Source of the DNA: Acidobacteriaceae bacterium
GTDB lineage: Bacteria > Acidobacteriota > Terriglobia > Terriglobales > Acidobacteriaceae
DNA length: 64,000 nucleotides
Direction: 5' to 3'
Assembly: GCA_021323655.1 (NCBI GenBank)
Contig: JAJPKO010000037.1
Location: 1 to 64,000, forward strand
Below the pieces are notes generated by a model, which did not search any database, was not told where the DNA came from, and saw only the letters and a program-made list of their open reading frames with translations. Shown here one piece after another: positions 1 through 8,862 of the stretch. Position 1 is the stretch's first letter, and every line of letters starts with the position of its first letter. A program made the translations under genes and the position numbers.

Positions 1-2
1 AG

Positions 3-677
3 CGATCCAACATAAACAGATATATCGCAGAAGCAAGCGCATTCTTCTCTACACACTCCTTCTATTTGCCTCCATTCGCCAATTGGGTACCCGAGGAATG
101 GACCCTACGCGGCCAAGAAGTGGATGAAATTCGCAAGTGCAGGCTTGGATGGGACATCACTGATTTCAACTCGGGAAGTTTCGAGTCGCTCGGACTTACG
201 TCATTTACCCTTCGCAATGGCTCGATATCGCCCAACGGTACCTCCAAATCTTATGCGGAAAAGATCATGTTCGTTCGAGAAAATCAAGTCACTCCCTTTC
301 ACTACCATGTCCGCAAGACTGAAGACATTATCAATAGAGGCGGCAAGAACACGGGCAGATTGGTAGTGCAGTTATACGGTCGTACGGAGAACGGGGGGTT
401 CGCGGATTGTCGTGTTTCTGTGAACTGCGATGGAATTAGGCGTGAGATCGAGCCCGGCCAGACGATCATTCTCGGCCCTGGTGAATCCATCACGCTAACG
501 CCCTATTTGTATCACATGTTCTATGCGGTCGAAGGTGATGCGCTTATCGGGGAAGTCTCGTCTCAGAACGACGATGATACAGACAACTACTTTAAGGAGC
601 CGCTTCCAAGATACCCCAAAATTGTCGAGGACGAGCCTCCTCTACGTGTTCTCTGTAACGAATACCCAACGTTATAA
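3..677 (+). CDS. D-lyxose/D-mannose isomerase family protein (5' end outside window)
   Basis: Cupin-fold sugar isomerase of the D-lyxose isomerase family. Members interconvert D-lyxose and D-xylulose and often D-mannose and D-fructose, using a divalent metal. The frame is open to the left edge of the window and begins RSNINRYIAEA, which is how family members start, so only a few residues are missing. The TTG at 66 is not the start, because the family-typical LPPFANWVPEEW runs straight across it. The metal site is visible as FHYH followed by KTEDI (about bases 298-330) and a second His in YLYHMF near base 510. The 224 residues present are close to full family length. It is the first gene of a glycan-use cluster; a GH5 gene follows after about 55 bases. 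Family assignment is firm; the true substrate (lyxose or mannose) is inferred from the mannosidase nearby. Confidence 0.85.
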   Translation, partial: RSNINRYIAEASAFFSTHSFYLPPFANWVPEEWTLRGQEVDEIRKCRLGWDITDFNSGSFESLGLTSFTLRNGSISPNGTSKSYAEKIMFVRENQVTPFHYHVRKTEDIINRGGKNTGRLVVQLYGRTENGGFADCRVSVNCDGIRREIEPGQTIILGPGESITLTPYLYHMFYAVEGDALIGEVSSQNDDDTDNYFKEPLPRYPKIVEDEPPLRVLCNEYPTL

Positions 678-732
678 GGCCCGTTCCGTGACTATTGCTT
701 GCCGTCTGAACTAAGCCGTACTGCTCGTAGGG

Positions 733-2112
733 ATGGTTACCCTGGACGGGTTAGCACGAAAAGGTCAAGTTATGCTACATTGTCTTCTTCTCCTACTACT
801 TTTTGCATTTATCGGACGTGCAGCGACAGGCGCAGAGCTGTCGTATCGGCATTCAGACGATCCGGGCACCACCGATTTCGTCAGAGTCTCTGGTGTCCGA
901 TTTCTTGACCCGACTGGAAAACCTATCACATTCCACGGCATAAATATATGCAATAAATCCAAGGATCAGGGATATACGAGCCATATCTCGGCCGCAGATT
1001 TCGCTCAAATCCGAAGCTGGGGCATGAATGCTGTCCGGTTGTGCATCTTTTGGGATGGGTTGGAGCCTCGCCCTGGATACTTCGACAAAGCTTATGTTGA
1101 TCGAATAGCGCATTTGGTCGATGAGGCAAAACAGCAAGGTCTGTATGTTCTGTTAGACATGCATCAGGACCTGTTCAGTATCAAATTTGGAGATGGAGCG
1201 CCAGTATGGGCCACCATCGACGACGGCAAGCCACATACGAAAGTCGACGACTGGAACGATGCCTACTATGTAAGTGAAGACGTGCAAGCGGCACTTGATC
1301 ACTTCTGGTCAAACAGTCCGGGTCCGGATGGTGTGGGACTCCAAGATCACTATGCTGAGGCATGGCAATTTGTCGCAAAGCGCTTTCAAGATGAGCCGGC
1401 AATCCTCGGCTACGATCTGATGAACGAACCTTTTCCCGGCCAAAAGGCAGCAAGCTTCGAGCACGCCATGCTGACGCGCTTGTCAACAATATTAGCCAAA
1501 CGCCCAGGCGTGCATCATCCATCTCCGGAAGACCTGCTGAGGATGGAGGCTACTGACGATGGCCGAAGGAAGATCCTATCGTGGATGCAATCCATAAGCA
1601 TATTCAAATCCATGCTGCAGGCCGGCTCACCCTACATGCAGGAGTTTGATCGATCGCAGTTAATGCCAATGTACACGAAGGTGGCGAAAGCAATTCGACA
1701 GGCGGACAGTCGCCACATTTTATTTCTCGAGCCCGACATGTCGACAAATCTTGGCGTTAGAACAGCCATCGCGCCCCTTCTTGACGACTCTGGCAGGCGT
1801 GATTCTCAACAAGCCTATTCACCGCATGTGTACGACATCGTGACTGACACGTCACTGCTTGATTTGATGAGCGTAGATCGTATCAAACTGACTTTCGGCC
1901 GCGATCAGCAGTTCTCACATCAGACGCAGATGCCGGTATTGGTGGGCGAATGGGGAGCATTCTATCTGAACCCAGCAGCGGTGGGACAAACCCGAGCCAT
2001 CAAGCATGTCTTCGATCGTGCTGATTGCAGCGAAATGTTTTGGGCTTACCGTCCCACATTGGTCCAGTGGTCAGGAATAACAGTGCTGAAAAGGACGCTC
2101 GAAAGCCACTAA
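733..2112 (+). CDS. Secreted glycoside hydrolase family 5 (endoglycosylceramidase-like)
   Basis: Secreted retaining beta-glycosidase of 459 residues with a GH5 TIM barrel. An N-terminal hydrophobic stretch (residues 14-32, rich in Leu) ending in an Ala-rich site acts as signal peptide. GH5 landmarks are GINICNKS near residue 72, NAVRL at about 97, DMHQD at about 142 (as in the endoglycoceramidase branch), the acid/base Glu in YDLMNEPFPG at about 232 and the nucleophile Glu in LVGEWGAFY at about 405. Two starts are possible: ATG 733, which gives a positively charged n-region, or ATG 772, which has an AAGG seven bases upstream. The resemblance is to endoglycosylceramidase-type GH5 enzymes, but Acidobacteriota do not usually live on glycosphingolipids, so a plant or microbial beta-glycoside is as likely. 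Co-oriented with the isomerase before it and the GH38 gene after it. Confidence 0.82.
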   Translation: MVTLDGLARKGQVMLHCLLLLLLFAFIGRAATGAELSYRHSDDPGTTDFVRVSGVRFLDPTGKPITFHGINICNKSKDQGYTSHISAADFAQIRSWGMNAVRLCIFWDGLEPRPGYFDKAYVDRIAHLVDEAKQQGLYVLLDMHQDLFSIKFGDGAPVWATIDDGKPHTKVDDWNDAYYVSEDVQAALDHFWSNSPGPDGVGLQDHYAEAWQFVAKRFQDEPAILGYDLMNEPFPGQKAASFEHAMLTRLSTILAKRPGVHHPSPEDLLRMEATDDGRRKILSWMQSISIFKSMLQAGSPYMQEFDRSQLMPMYTKVAKAIRQADSRHILFLEPDMSTNLGVRTAIAPLLDDSGRRDSQQAYSPHVYDIVTDTSLLDLMSVDRIKLTFGRDQQFSHQTQMPVLVGEWGAFYLNPAAVGQTRAIKHVFDRADCSEMFWAYRPTLVQWSGITVLKRTLESH

Positions 2113-2159
2113 GGATCGTGCCAATTGCGAGCAGCGGGTTTTAGAAGGAGGAAACAGCG

Positions 2160-5100
2160 ATGGCTCTCGGTTACAAGAAATACTTGATGTTTGGTATGCT
2201 CTGGATTGTCTTGGCAGCTTTATCGCTCCCAGGCGAGTCCTTCCCTGCCCACTCCCAAAACACTGTATTCCGAATCGGTACGTTTGATCGCTCTTCTGCT
2301 GAGTTCTCCTCTGATACCCCGAAGCATCACGTAGAATTCATCGTCTCGCGGAGCACAACTGCCAAAGATTGGTTCAGTACACAGCCCGCGCTGCTCGCTT
2401 CTTCAGATAAAGATAAAGCGCAACAGACGCCAATAGCTGATGCACCACGAGCAATCTCGTTCGTGTTGCATGGTTCACCCGAGATGGAGTATGAGCTCCA
2501 CATTGCGGTGCTCGTGGAGAGTGCAAGCGTGCCGACCCTCAGGATCGGCATTAACGGTAAGCAAGGCATTTTTTATTTGCATCCCCGTCTTGACTACAGT
2601 AATGGCGACCAGTGGGATTCTTTTGATCCAGCGTATTCGTCAGCAGACGTAGATTTCGTATTTCCCGGGAAGTACCTTCATTCCGGCACCAACACGATCA
2701 CTTTGCAAGCCGTGGAGCTGGCTGGTGAAGAGGTCCCAGACGCCAGATTGAATTATGATGCCATTCAACTCGACAGCATTCGGCACGATATCGCCGGTTC
2801 GACCTTAGTAGTGCAACTCATGCCAACCATATTCTTTCGCCGCGCAGATGGCGCTTTACGCGAAGAGGTGGATGCATTTATCCGGCACATCGGACAATTC
2901 TCAGGCAAAGACCGCGCTGAGCTGACCATTGCGCAACGGAAATACACTGCAGTTGCGCGTGACGGTTATGATTTTGGCGACGAGAAAGTGAGTTTCTGGG
3001 TAGAGGACTTTGGCCCGAAAAGCTTGGCAAGTCTGGTGATAGAGAACAGGGGGCAGAAGAAGCATTACGCACAGGAAATCAGTCCGGCAAAGAAGTGGAC
3101 AGTTTTTGTTGTTCCCCATATCCATCTTGACGTCGGATACTCTGATTACCAGGCAAAAGTTGCTGCTATCCAGAGCCGTGTGGTCGATGAGGCCATCGAC
3201 CTAGTCACGAAGCATCCGGAGTTTCGCTTCAGCCTAGATGGAGAATGGGTTCTCGAACAATTTCTTGCAACTGCTTCAGACAAGCAGAAAGAGCGATTGA
3301 GATCGGCAATTCAGAAACACCAAATTTTTGTGCCGGCTCAATATGCAAATTTGCTCACAGGGATTTCCGGCACCGAGGTGCTGATTCGTTCACTCTATCC
3401 GAGCGCCGGAATCAGCGCCCTCTACGGATCTCCGCTGAATTACGCTAACATCACGGACGTTCCTTCATATTCATGGTCCTATGCCTCCATTCTTGCTGCT
3501 GCCGGAATACCCTATCTCGTAGCCGGGAGTGACAACTATCGTGCGCCGGTATTGTTCCAAGGTCGTCTCAATGAGCACTCGCCAACGTGGTGGATCGGTC
3601 CGGACGGAAAGAAAATATTGTTATGGTATGGACGCTCTTACCTTCACATGCAGATGTTATTCGGCCTGCCTCCTGTTCTGGCTGCAGGGCATGATACTCT
3701 CCCATTGTTTTTGCAGATGTATGACGATCCAGAATATCGTGCAAACGCTACCTTGCTCTATGGTACTCAGGTAGAGAACACAGACCTTTTTCCCCAACAG
3801 GCAGAGTTTGTGGAGAGGTGGAATAAAGAGTACGCATATCCTCACTTACAATATTCCGGCTTTTACGAAGCTTTAGAAAAAATCGCAGGAGAGTTTGGCG
3901 ACACCATGCCCACGATCCAGGGAGACGGAGGGCCATATTGGGAAGATGGCGTTGCATCCGATGCTCGATACGTCGGTATAGAGCGCTGGAATGAAGCTCG
4001 GGGACTGACGGCGGAAAAGCTGGACACGCTGGCAGCACTAATCAACTCCCGTCTCAAGTTAAATACCGAAGAGTTGGATCGCATGTGGACCAACATGGTG
4101 TTAATGGACGAACACACATTCGATTCGTGGAACAGCGTATCCGACCCGACAAGCAACGAGGCAACCGAGCAGTCTCAATTCAAGGAGCACTTTGCAGTCA
4201 ACGCCGGATCTCAGGTTGACTTCATAACGAGGCGTGCGATGGCGAACCTGGCCGATGCAATTCCAGCGCAGCCGGGGAGTGTGATTGTGTTCAATAGTCT
4301 CAACTGGAGGCGCAGCGGTCTCGTTTCTGTCGACATGCAAAAGTCGGATGAAATTGTGGATGCGTCCAGTGGAAAGACGGTTCCATACCAACTCATTTTC
4401 CGCGGACATGATTTTATCCATGTGCAGTTCATAGCCTGCGATGTCCCCGCAATCGGCTACAAGGTGTATTTCATGAGGCCGTCCAAGAAGAGTTTGACCG
4501 CTCCGGCAAAAGAACTGAATACCTCGATAGAAAGCCGCTACTACAAGGTCCAGCTCGACCCACAGACCGGCGCAATTCGAAGTATCCTTGATAAGGAACT
4601 AAACCGAGAGCTTGTAAACCAGGACAGTCCCTATCGATTTGCGCAATATCTCTACGTTACCGGGGGAGACAAAGAGCCGAACTCAATCCTCGGTTATAGT
4701 CGCATATCGCCCGCGCCTAAGCTCGATATCCATCCAGCAACTGACGGACGTCTGGTAATCACCGAGCATACCCCTTACGGGGAAATGGCTCGCATGGAGA
4801 GTACAGATATGAACACTCCGCAGATCATAACCGAGGTCCGAGTGTTCAATGACATCAAGAAGATTGAAATCATTGAGGAACTGGAAAAGAAGACGGTCTA
4901 TAACAAGGAAGCAGTTTACATTGCCTTTCCGTTTGTCTTCCAACACCCACAGTTCCGATACGAGATCCAAAACGGCGTGGTGGATCCGGCGAGGGACACC
5001 TACCCGGGAGCCGGACATGAATGGTTTTCGGTCCTACATTGGATTTCCGCGCAGCAGGACGGCCTATCGGCAAGCATAATGCCGCTTGATACTCCACTTG

Positions 5101-5714
5101 TCACTTTGGGCGATATCAACCGCGGAGAGTGGCCAGAAGAATTTGCGGATAGGCCTGGAACCATCTTTTCGTATGTGATGAATAACTATTGGAACACGAA
5201 CTATCGAGCTGGTCAGGGAGGGCACTTCACCTTTCATTATGCTGTTACAAGCGCAGCCGCGACCCATGCAGAAGATCTAAGCCGGATGGGCTGGGAGGAG
5301 ATTACGCCGCTTGAGACTGATGTCGTGATGAGCCAAGACAAAGCTCCAGGCCCTTCAACCTCCTCAGAATCAGATACAACAAAGGACTCCTCCCAAAAGA
5401 TCGCTGGCGGCGATACGCCGAGTTGGATGAGTGCTAAGGAGGAAAGTTTTCTTGAGAGTTCTGATCCTAACTTGTTCCTGGAAACCTGGAAGCCAGCCGA
5501 GGATGGAAATGGGACAATCCTGCGGCTCCTTGATCTTGCCGGCACGGAGCGCCCAGAAACCATTCAGATCCCATTTCTCCATGTTAATCATGTATGGAAA
5601 ACGGATGCTCTGGAACGGGGGAAGGAACCCGTATCGGTTACAGAAGACGGTCATATTCAATTCACCATCCATCCACATGAGATTCTCACCTTGCGAATCG
5701 CAGGGAGTAAATGA
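2160..5714 (+). CDS. Secreted GH38 alpha-mannosidase-like enzyme with N-terminal carbohydrate-binding-like domain
   Basis: Large exported enzyme of 1,184 residues, preceded by a strong Shine-Dalgarno (AGAAGGAGG, about 8 bases before ATG). Residues 1-33 form a signal peptide (KKY, then a hydrophobic core, cleavage near AHSQ). Residues of about 35-190 resemble the beta-sandwich carbohydrate-binding-like domain of rhamnogalacturonan lyases (motifs LRIGINGK, HSGTNTITLQA). The GH38 catalytic domain begins around residue 315 with VVPHIHLDVGYSDY, matching the zinc-binding HxHxD motif of class II alpha-mannosidases, and FSLDGEWVLEQF follows. The C-terminal third matches the beta-domains that follow in GH38 (FNSLNWRRSG, ESRYYKVQLDP). 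GH38 enzymes release mannose from alpha-mannosides; with the upstream isomerase this points to mannoside use. The exact linkage cannot be told from sequence. Confidence 0.8.
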   Translation: MALGYKKYLMFGMLWIVLAALSLPGESFPAHSQNTVFRIGTFDRSSAEFSSDTPKHHVEFIVSRSTTAKDWFSTQPALLASSDKDKAQQTPIADAPRAISFVLHGSPEMEYELHIAVLVESASVPTLRIGINGKQGIFYLHPRLDYSNGDQWDSFDPAYSSADVDFVFPGKYLHSGTNTITLQAVELAGEEVPDARLNYDAIQLDSIRHDIAGSTLVVQLMPTIFFRRADGALREEVDAFIRHIGQFSGKDRAELTIAQRKYTAVARDGYDFGDEKVSFWVEDFGPKSLASLVIENRGQKKHYAQEISPAKKWTVFVVPHIHLDVGYSDYQAKVAAIQSRVVDEAIDLVTKHPEFRFSLDGEWVLEQFLATASDKQKERLRSAIQKHQIFVPAQYANLLTGISGTEVLIRSLYPSAGISALYGSPLNYANITDVPSYSWSYASILAAAGIPYLVAGSDNYRAPVLFQGRLNEHSPTWWIGPDGKKILLWYGRSYLHMQMLFGLPPVLAAGHDTLPLFLQMYDDPEYRANATLLYGTQVENTDLFPQQAEFVERWNKEYAYPHLQYSGFYEALEKIAGEFGDTMPTIQGDGGPYWEDGVASDARYVGIERWNEARGLTAEKLDTLAALINSRLKLNTEELDRMWTNMVLMDEHTFDSWNSVSDPTSNEATEQSQFKEHFAVNAGSQVDFITRRAMANLADAIPAQPGSVIVFNSLNWRRSGLVSVDMQKSDEIVDASSGKTVPYQLIFRGHDFIHVQFIACDVPAIGYKVYFMRPSKKSLTAPAKELNTSIESRYYKVQLDPQTGAIRSILDKELNRELVNQDSPYRFAQYLYVTGGDKEPNSILGYSRISPAPKLDIHPATDGRLVITEHTPYGEMARMESTDMNTPQIITEVRVFNDIKKIEIIEELEKKTVYNKEAVYIAFPFVFQHPQFRYEIQNGVVDPARDTYPGAGHEWFSVLHWISAQQDGLSASIMPLDTPLVTLGDINRGEWPEEFADRPGTIFSYVMNNYWNTNYRAGQGGHFTFHYAVTSAAATHAEDLSRMGWEEITPLETDVVMSQDKAPGPSTSSESDTTKDSSQKIAGGDTPSWMSAKEESFLESSDPNLFLETWKPAEDGNGTILRLLDLAGTERPETIQIPFLHVNHVWKTDALERGKEPVSVTEDGHIQFTIHPHEILTLRIAGSK

Positions 5715-5761
5715 AACGAGGCGTGTGGCCTTAGAGCGATCAACTCGATGGCTCTCTTCTT

Positions 5762-6075
5762 CAGTCACTCGCGCAGTGGATCAGGATCGTAACCTACATC
5801 GACGATCCATGCGCCTGGTCTTTTGCTTTGCAGCTGAACTCCCAGCGGAAGCCCCTGACCATCGACCAGTACTACCCACTTCGTTCCCCTTGCCGCGCTT
5901 GGTTTTACCGACCGCGTCGCTTCCCTTTTGGGCCGAGCGAAACTGCCGTCCAGGAAGGGTCTCATCCCACTTCAGCAATCCTTCTGCATCGAAGGCTCCG
6001 AGCAGAGCCCGCCACGCATCCAGCCAGACGCCTTCGTCCTCACTGTTTCAGTCGTCAAGCAGGTCGCCGACGAGG
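5762..6075 (-). pseudogene. Remnant of an IS5-family transposase (internal deletion, frameshifts)
   Basis: The stretch between the GH38 gene and the regulator holds pieces of an IS5-group DDE transposase on the minus strand. Around 6040-5970 the frame reads DEGVWLDAWRALLGAFDAEG then LLKWDET. A frameshift follows, after which LDGSFA and GTKWVVLVDGQGLPLGVQL (5965-5830) can be read, the conserved first-Asp region of these transposases. The text then jumps from GVQLQSK directly to RPGAWIVDVGYDPDPLRE (5830-5768), which in intact relatives lies tens of residues later around the second catalytic Asp, so the middle has been lost. No clear terminal inverted repeats were found. Bases 6076-6274 hold nothing else that I recognise. 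Confidence 0.72.
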
Positions 6076-6274
6076 GAAACTCGCCGGGTAGAAACCGCCA
6101 TGCCGCTCCGGTTTGCAGAATCCACAGAATCCCTAGAATCCCTTCAAAACATCGGCTTCTGTCGCTTCTTCATGACAGAAGCTCAACTGTTCCACCGCCT
6201 CAAGCGTAAGTACCTGATTTGAGGCCGAACCCTTTTTATGAAACACGAAACATGCTCTAGTCATCGCTGAGAGC

Positions 6275-7474
6275 CTACGAGCGACCTGTTGACAGCTTGG
6301 CTCCGGAAATCATCCATACGTCGTTTGGGTATATTTTGTTTACATTCTGCGGCGTGACCAGTTCGTGCTGGACGAAAACTGCAGGAGGAGTAGGTTTCTT
6401 CTCAAGTATCTCTAAGGCCAACTCGATGATTTTGGGGCCGTAGGTCTCGGGAAAGTAAGCAACGGAACCGATCAGTCTGGTTGAGGGTCTTCTCATCTCT
6501 TGGCGTGCATCAACATTCGCGTCTTGACCTACGATTGCACACTCTTCCTCTAGTCCTATCTCCCGAAATCCCTGGAGCGCTGCGAGCGCAGTGGTATCGT
6601 TTACCGCGCATACCAGAACCCGCCGAGTTTTGCGCCGTCGCAGGTGCTTTCTAATCGTGTCCAGAGTTGCGTCGAATTGGCCACCTTTGGTGTCGTAATG
6701 GCAGGTTGGAGCAAGTCTTCCTTCAGGCCAGATTTCATTTAGGCCATCTCTCATGCCAGTCAAGCGGCTGTTCAAATGCGGCCCTGCAGCATCAACACCA
6801 AGGTAGATAATTTGTTCAACTTCTCCATGCCAGTGCTTCAAAGTCCATCGGCCAAGATGGCGTCCGGCAATGCGCCCTGCCTTATAGTTGTCGGCTCCAA
6901 AGTAAAAGCTCCCAGGATGGGGGATGTCCACCGATATGAATGGTATGCCGGCGTCAAGGAAGACCGCGCCAATCTGCGAGGCAATGTCTATGTTGATTTG
7001 CGAATCAACGACCAGGTCGACTTTCTCCTCTACGAAGCGCTTCGCATTTTCGAGCGCTATGCGAGGACTGAACTGGTTGTTGCGCACCACAAGCTGAATG
7101 TCCGCCCGGCTTGCGGCGCTGAGCAAACTGTCGGTGACAATTCCTGTGAATGCGAGCAAGTTGCTCTGCGAGGCATATCCGATTCGAAATCGCCTCGCAT
7201 GAATTGGTTGTATAGCAGATTGATATCCGTGCTTACCGGCGCGGATGATGAGGCCAGCTTCAACCAGGGTTTCGAGAAGACGAAAAGCAGTTCCCTTATC
7301 GAGTTGCGTGCGCTCAACAATGGTTGTCAACGACAGTACTTCCGAAGTTGATGAAAACGCTTTTAGGGTAGCCGCCGCGCGCGCAACAGATCGAATCGTG
7401 TATGAGCGGCTTGAGGATCTGCGCGTAATTGCAGGTAATTTCATGGAGCAAAATGATAAGACATTGCTCCCCAT
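6275..7474 (-). CDS. Transcriptional regulator: IclR-type winged helix fused to periplasmic sugar-binding-protein domain
   Basis: A 399-residue regulator with an uncommon domain order. Residues of about 25-85 (SVARAAATLKAFS, LTTIVERTQLDKGTAFRLLETLVEAGLI) form an IclR-type winged helix-turn-helix. Instead of the usual IclR/GAF effector domain, residues of about 95-390 form a type I periplasmic-binding-protein fold of the ribose/galactose-binding class: a VDLVVDSQIN strand, then GIPFISVDIPHPGSFYFGADNYKAGRIAGRHL, and CAVNDTTALAALQGFREIG, as in LacI-family effector domains. No signal peptide, so it is cytoplasmic. It probably senses a sugar and controls the divergent aldolase/kinase genes or the hydrolase genes on its other side. 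The start could be ATG 7474 or ATG 7444; neither has a good Shine-Dalgarno. Confidence 0.75.
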   Translation of the reverse strand: MGSNVLSFCSMKLPAITRRSSSRSYTIRSVARAAATLKAFSSTSEVLSLTTIVERTQLDKGTAFRLLETLVEAGLIIRAGKHGYQSAIQPIHARRFRIGYASQSNLLAFTGIVTDSLLSAASRADIQLVVRNNQFSPRIALENAKRFVEEKVDLVVDSQINIDIASQIGAVFLDAGIPFISVDIPHPGSFYFGADNYKAGRIAGRHLGRWTLKHWHGEVEQIIYLGVDAAGPHLNSRLTGMRDGLNEIWPEGRLAPTCHYDTKGGQFDATLDTIRKHLRRRKTRRVLVCAVNDTTALAALQGFREIGLEEECAIVGQDANVDARQEMRRPSTRLIGSVAYFPETYGPKIIELALEILEKKPTPPAVFVQHELVTPQNVNKIYPNDVWMISGAKLSTGRS

Positions 7475-7578
7475 TCTGGCTATTACAAGAAAATGACGGG
7501 CTATTCTTAGGCCTAGCAGAGATTTTTTGACTTCTCTCGTTATTATTGGCGGTTTTATTCTGCAAAACTACGGACCCG

Positions 7579-7645
7579 TTCCAAATTTGTGCTTCGTGCC
7601 CCTATAAGACATATATATCCTCATCACTCATAAGAGCGTCGCTCT
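7579..7645 (+). promoter_or_regulatory. Possible promoter with operator-like palindrome
   Basis: In the 268-base gap between the regulator and the aldolase-like gene, a TATAAG hexamer at 7603-7608 lies 18 bases after a weak TTCCAA (7579-7584). About 25 bases further on is a perfect 6+1+6 palindrome, AGAGCGTCGCTCT (7633-7645). The position, just downstream of the likely transcription start, would suit a repressor site for the neighbouring regulator. Weak evidence: pattern only. Confidence 0.3.
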
Positions 7646-7742
7646 AATGGGCGGCGGGACTTCTGTTGTTGCTGGCAGGCTTTGCCTCCGGAAGGCAAAG
7701 CACGTGTGTCAGCTTATTCTCGCCATTATTTGCGGAGAAACG

Positions 7743-8768
7743 TTGAAAAAGACACTCGATGTAAAGCTGGAAGTACTCAAGAATAACCCGACTGCCCCGG
7801 ATTTTATCCTTGCGGACGCCAAAGATGCAGATATGGCATACGGCATCGCTTCCACTGGCAGGAAGCTGGACGGAAAGCCTCGGTCGATTGATGAATACCG
7901 GGAGGAAATTCGTCAAATCGTCTTTCAGGGAATGGTAGACATCATGCTGATGTCAGCCAGTACTTCAGAGTTGCTGACGATCCAGCAGAAGATATTTGAT
8001 TCTTCTGGGGTCACCCCCGCCGTGCGCGCGAATGATACCACCGATATTCACATAGTTCGCGGTGGGAGATACACCCAGGCACCTTCGCAGCCATTTGCGA
8101 CGGCCACCATCGACCACGTACAGTCTGGGAAATGCCCGGCAAATCAAAATGAACTCCGCTCAGGAGCGAATCTTGGTCTCTATTCTGTCACCTTTAACAA
8201 TGACCCAGACCAGGACCTGCGAGTGATGGAAGCGTACAAGGCGTTCCGCCTTGAAGCCGAAGCGAAGGGCTTCGATCACTTTCTCGAAGTCTTCCACCCA
8301 AATGTTCCGGCCAAGGTCCACGGAATCCCGCCTGAAGAAATCCCGTTCTTTGTGAATGACCATATTGTTCGTCTTTTGGCAGGTGTACCTTCGACATCGA
8401 GACCGCGCTTTCTGAAAATTCCTTATGCCGGTCCAAAAGCTCTCGAAGAATTGTGCGAATATGATCCTTCGCTTGTGGTCGGTGTCCTGGGAGGATCTGC
8501 GGGCACGACGCACGACGCGTTTGCGCTGATCTATGAGGCAAAGCGCCACGGCGCACGCGTTGCGCTCTTCGGCAGAAAAATCAACTCGGCAGAGCATCAG
8601 CCATTGTTTGTAGAACACCTACGCTTGGTGGCCGACGATCAGATTCTGCCTGCTGAAGCGGTGAAGGCATATCATGCGGCCCTCCAGAAAATGGGAATCA
8701 CCCCGCACCGCGAGTTAAAAGCCGACCTTGAATTAACCACGAACCACACAAAGTACGGAAGTGATTGA
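7743..8768 (+). CDS. Class I aldolase-like TIM-barrel protein (DeoC/LacD/FbaB-like)
   Basis: A cytoplasmic protein of 341 residues when started at TTG 7743, which has GGAG five bases upstream. The in-frame start at 7647 adds 32 residues that do not look conserved. The pattern is that of class I aldolases: an N-terminal barrel segment FILADAKDADMAYG, a likely Schiff-base lysine in PRFLKIPYAG (about residue 222), then the glycine-rich GVLGGSAGTTHDAF and GARVALFGRKI segments that bind phosphate in this superfamily. I do not recognise a named subfamily; LacD-like tagatose-bisphosphate aldolase, DeoC-like or FbaB-like activity are all possible. The gene for a PfkB kinase follows 94 bases later, which fits a kinase-then-aldolase route for a ketose. 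Confidence 0.6.
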   Translation: MKKTLDVKLEVLKNNPTAPDFILADAKDADMAYGIASTGRKLDGKPRSIDEYREEIRQIVFQGMVDIMLMSASTSELLTIQQKIFDSSGVTPAVRANDTTDIHIVRGGRYTQAPSQPFATATIDHVQSGKCPANQNELRSGANLGLYSVTFNNDPDQDLRVMEAYKAFRLEAEAKGFDHFLEVFHPNVPAKVHGIPPEEIPFFVNDHIVRLLAGVPSTSRPRFLKIPYAGPKALEELCEYDPSLVVGVLGGSAGTTHDAFALIYEAKRHGARVALFGRKINSAEHQPLFVEHLRLVADDQILPAEAVKAYHAALQKMGITPHRELKADLELTTNHTKYGSD

Positions 8769-8862
8769 ATTCGGCTAGTCGGGTGTTACTGCAAGCAGAC
8801 CCCGTGAAACAAGCGGATGGATGAACGCTAGCTTCAGGCGACGTTGTGTCGGAATGGAATAT

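Noticed and set aside
5431-6222. 263-residue plus-strand open frame after the GH38 gene
   Set aside because: It overlaps the GH38 3' end and runs antisense to the IS5 remnant; composition is Ser/Arg-rich with no domain.
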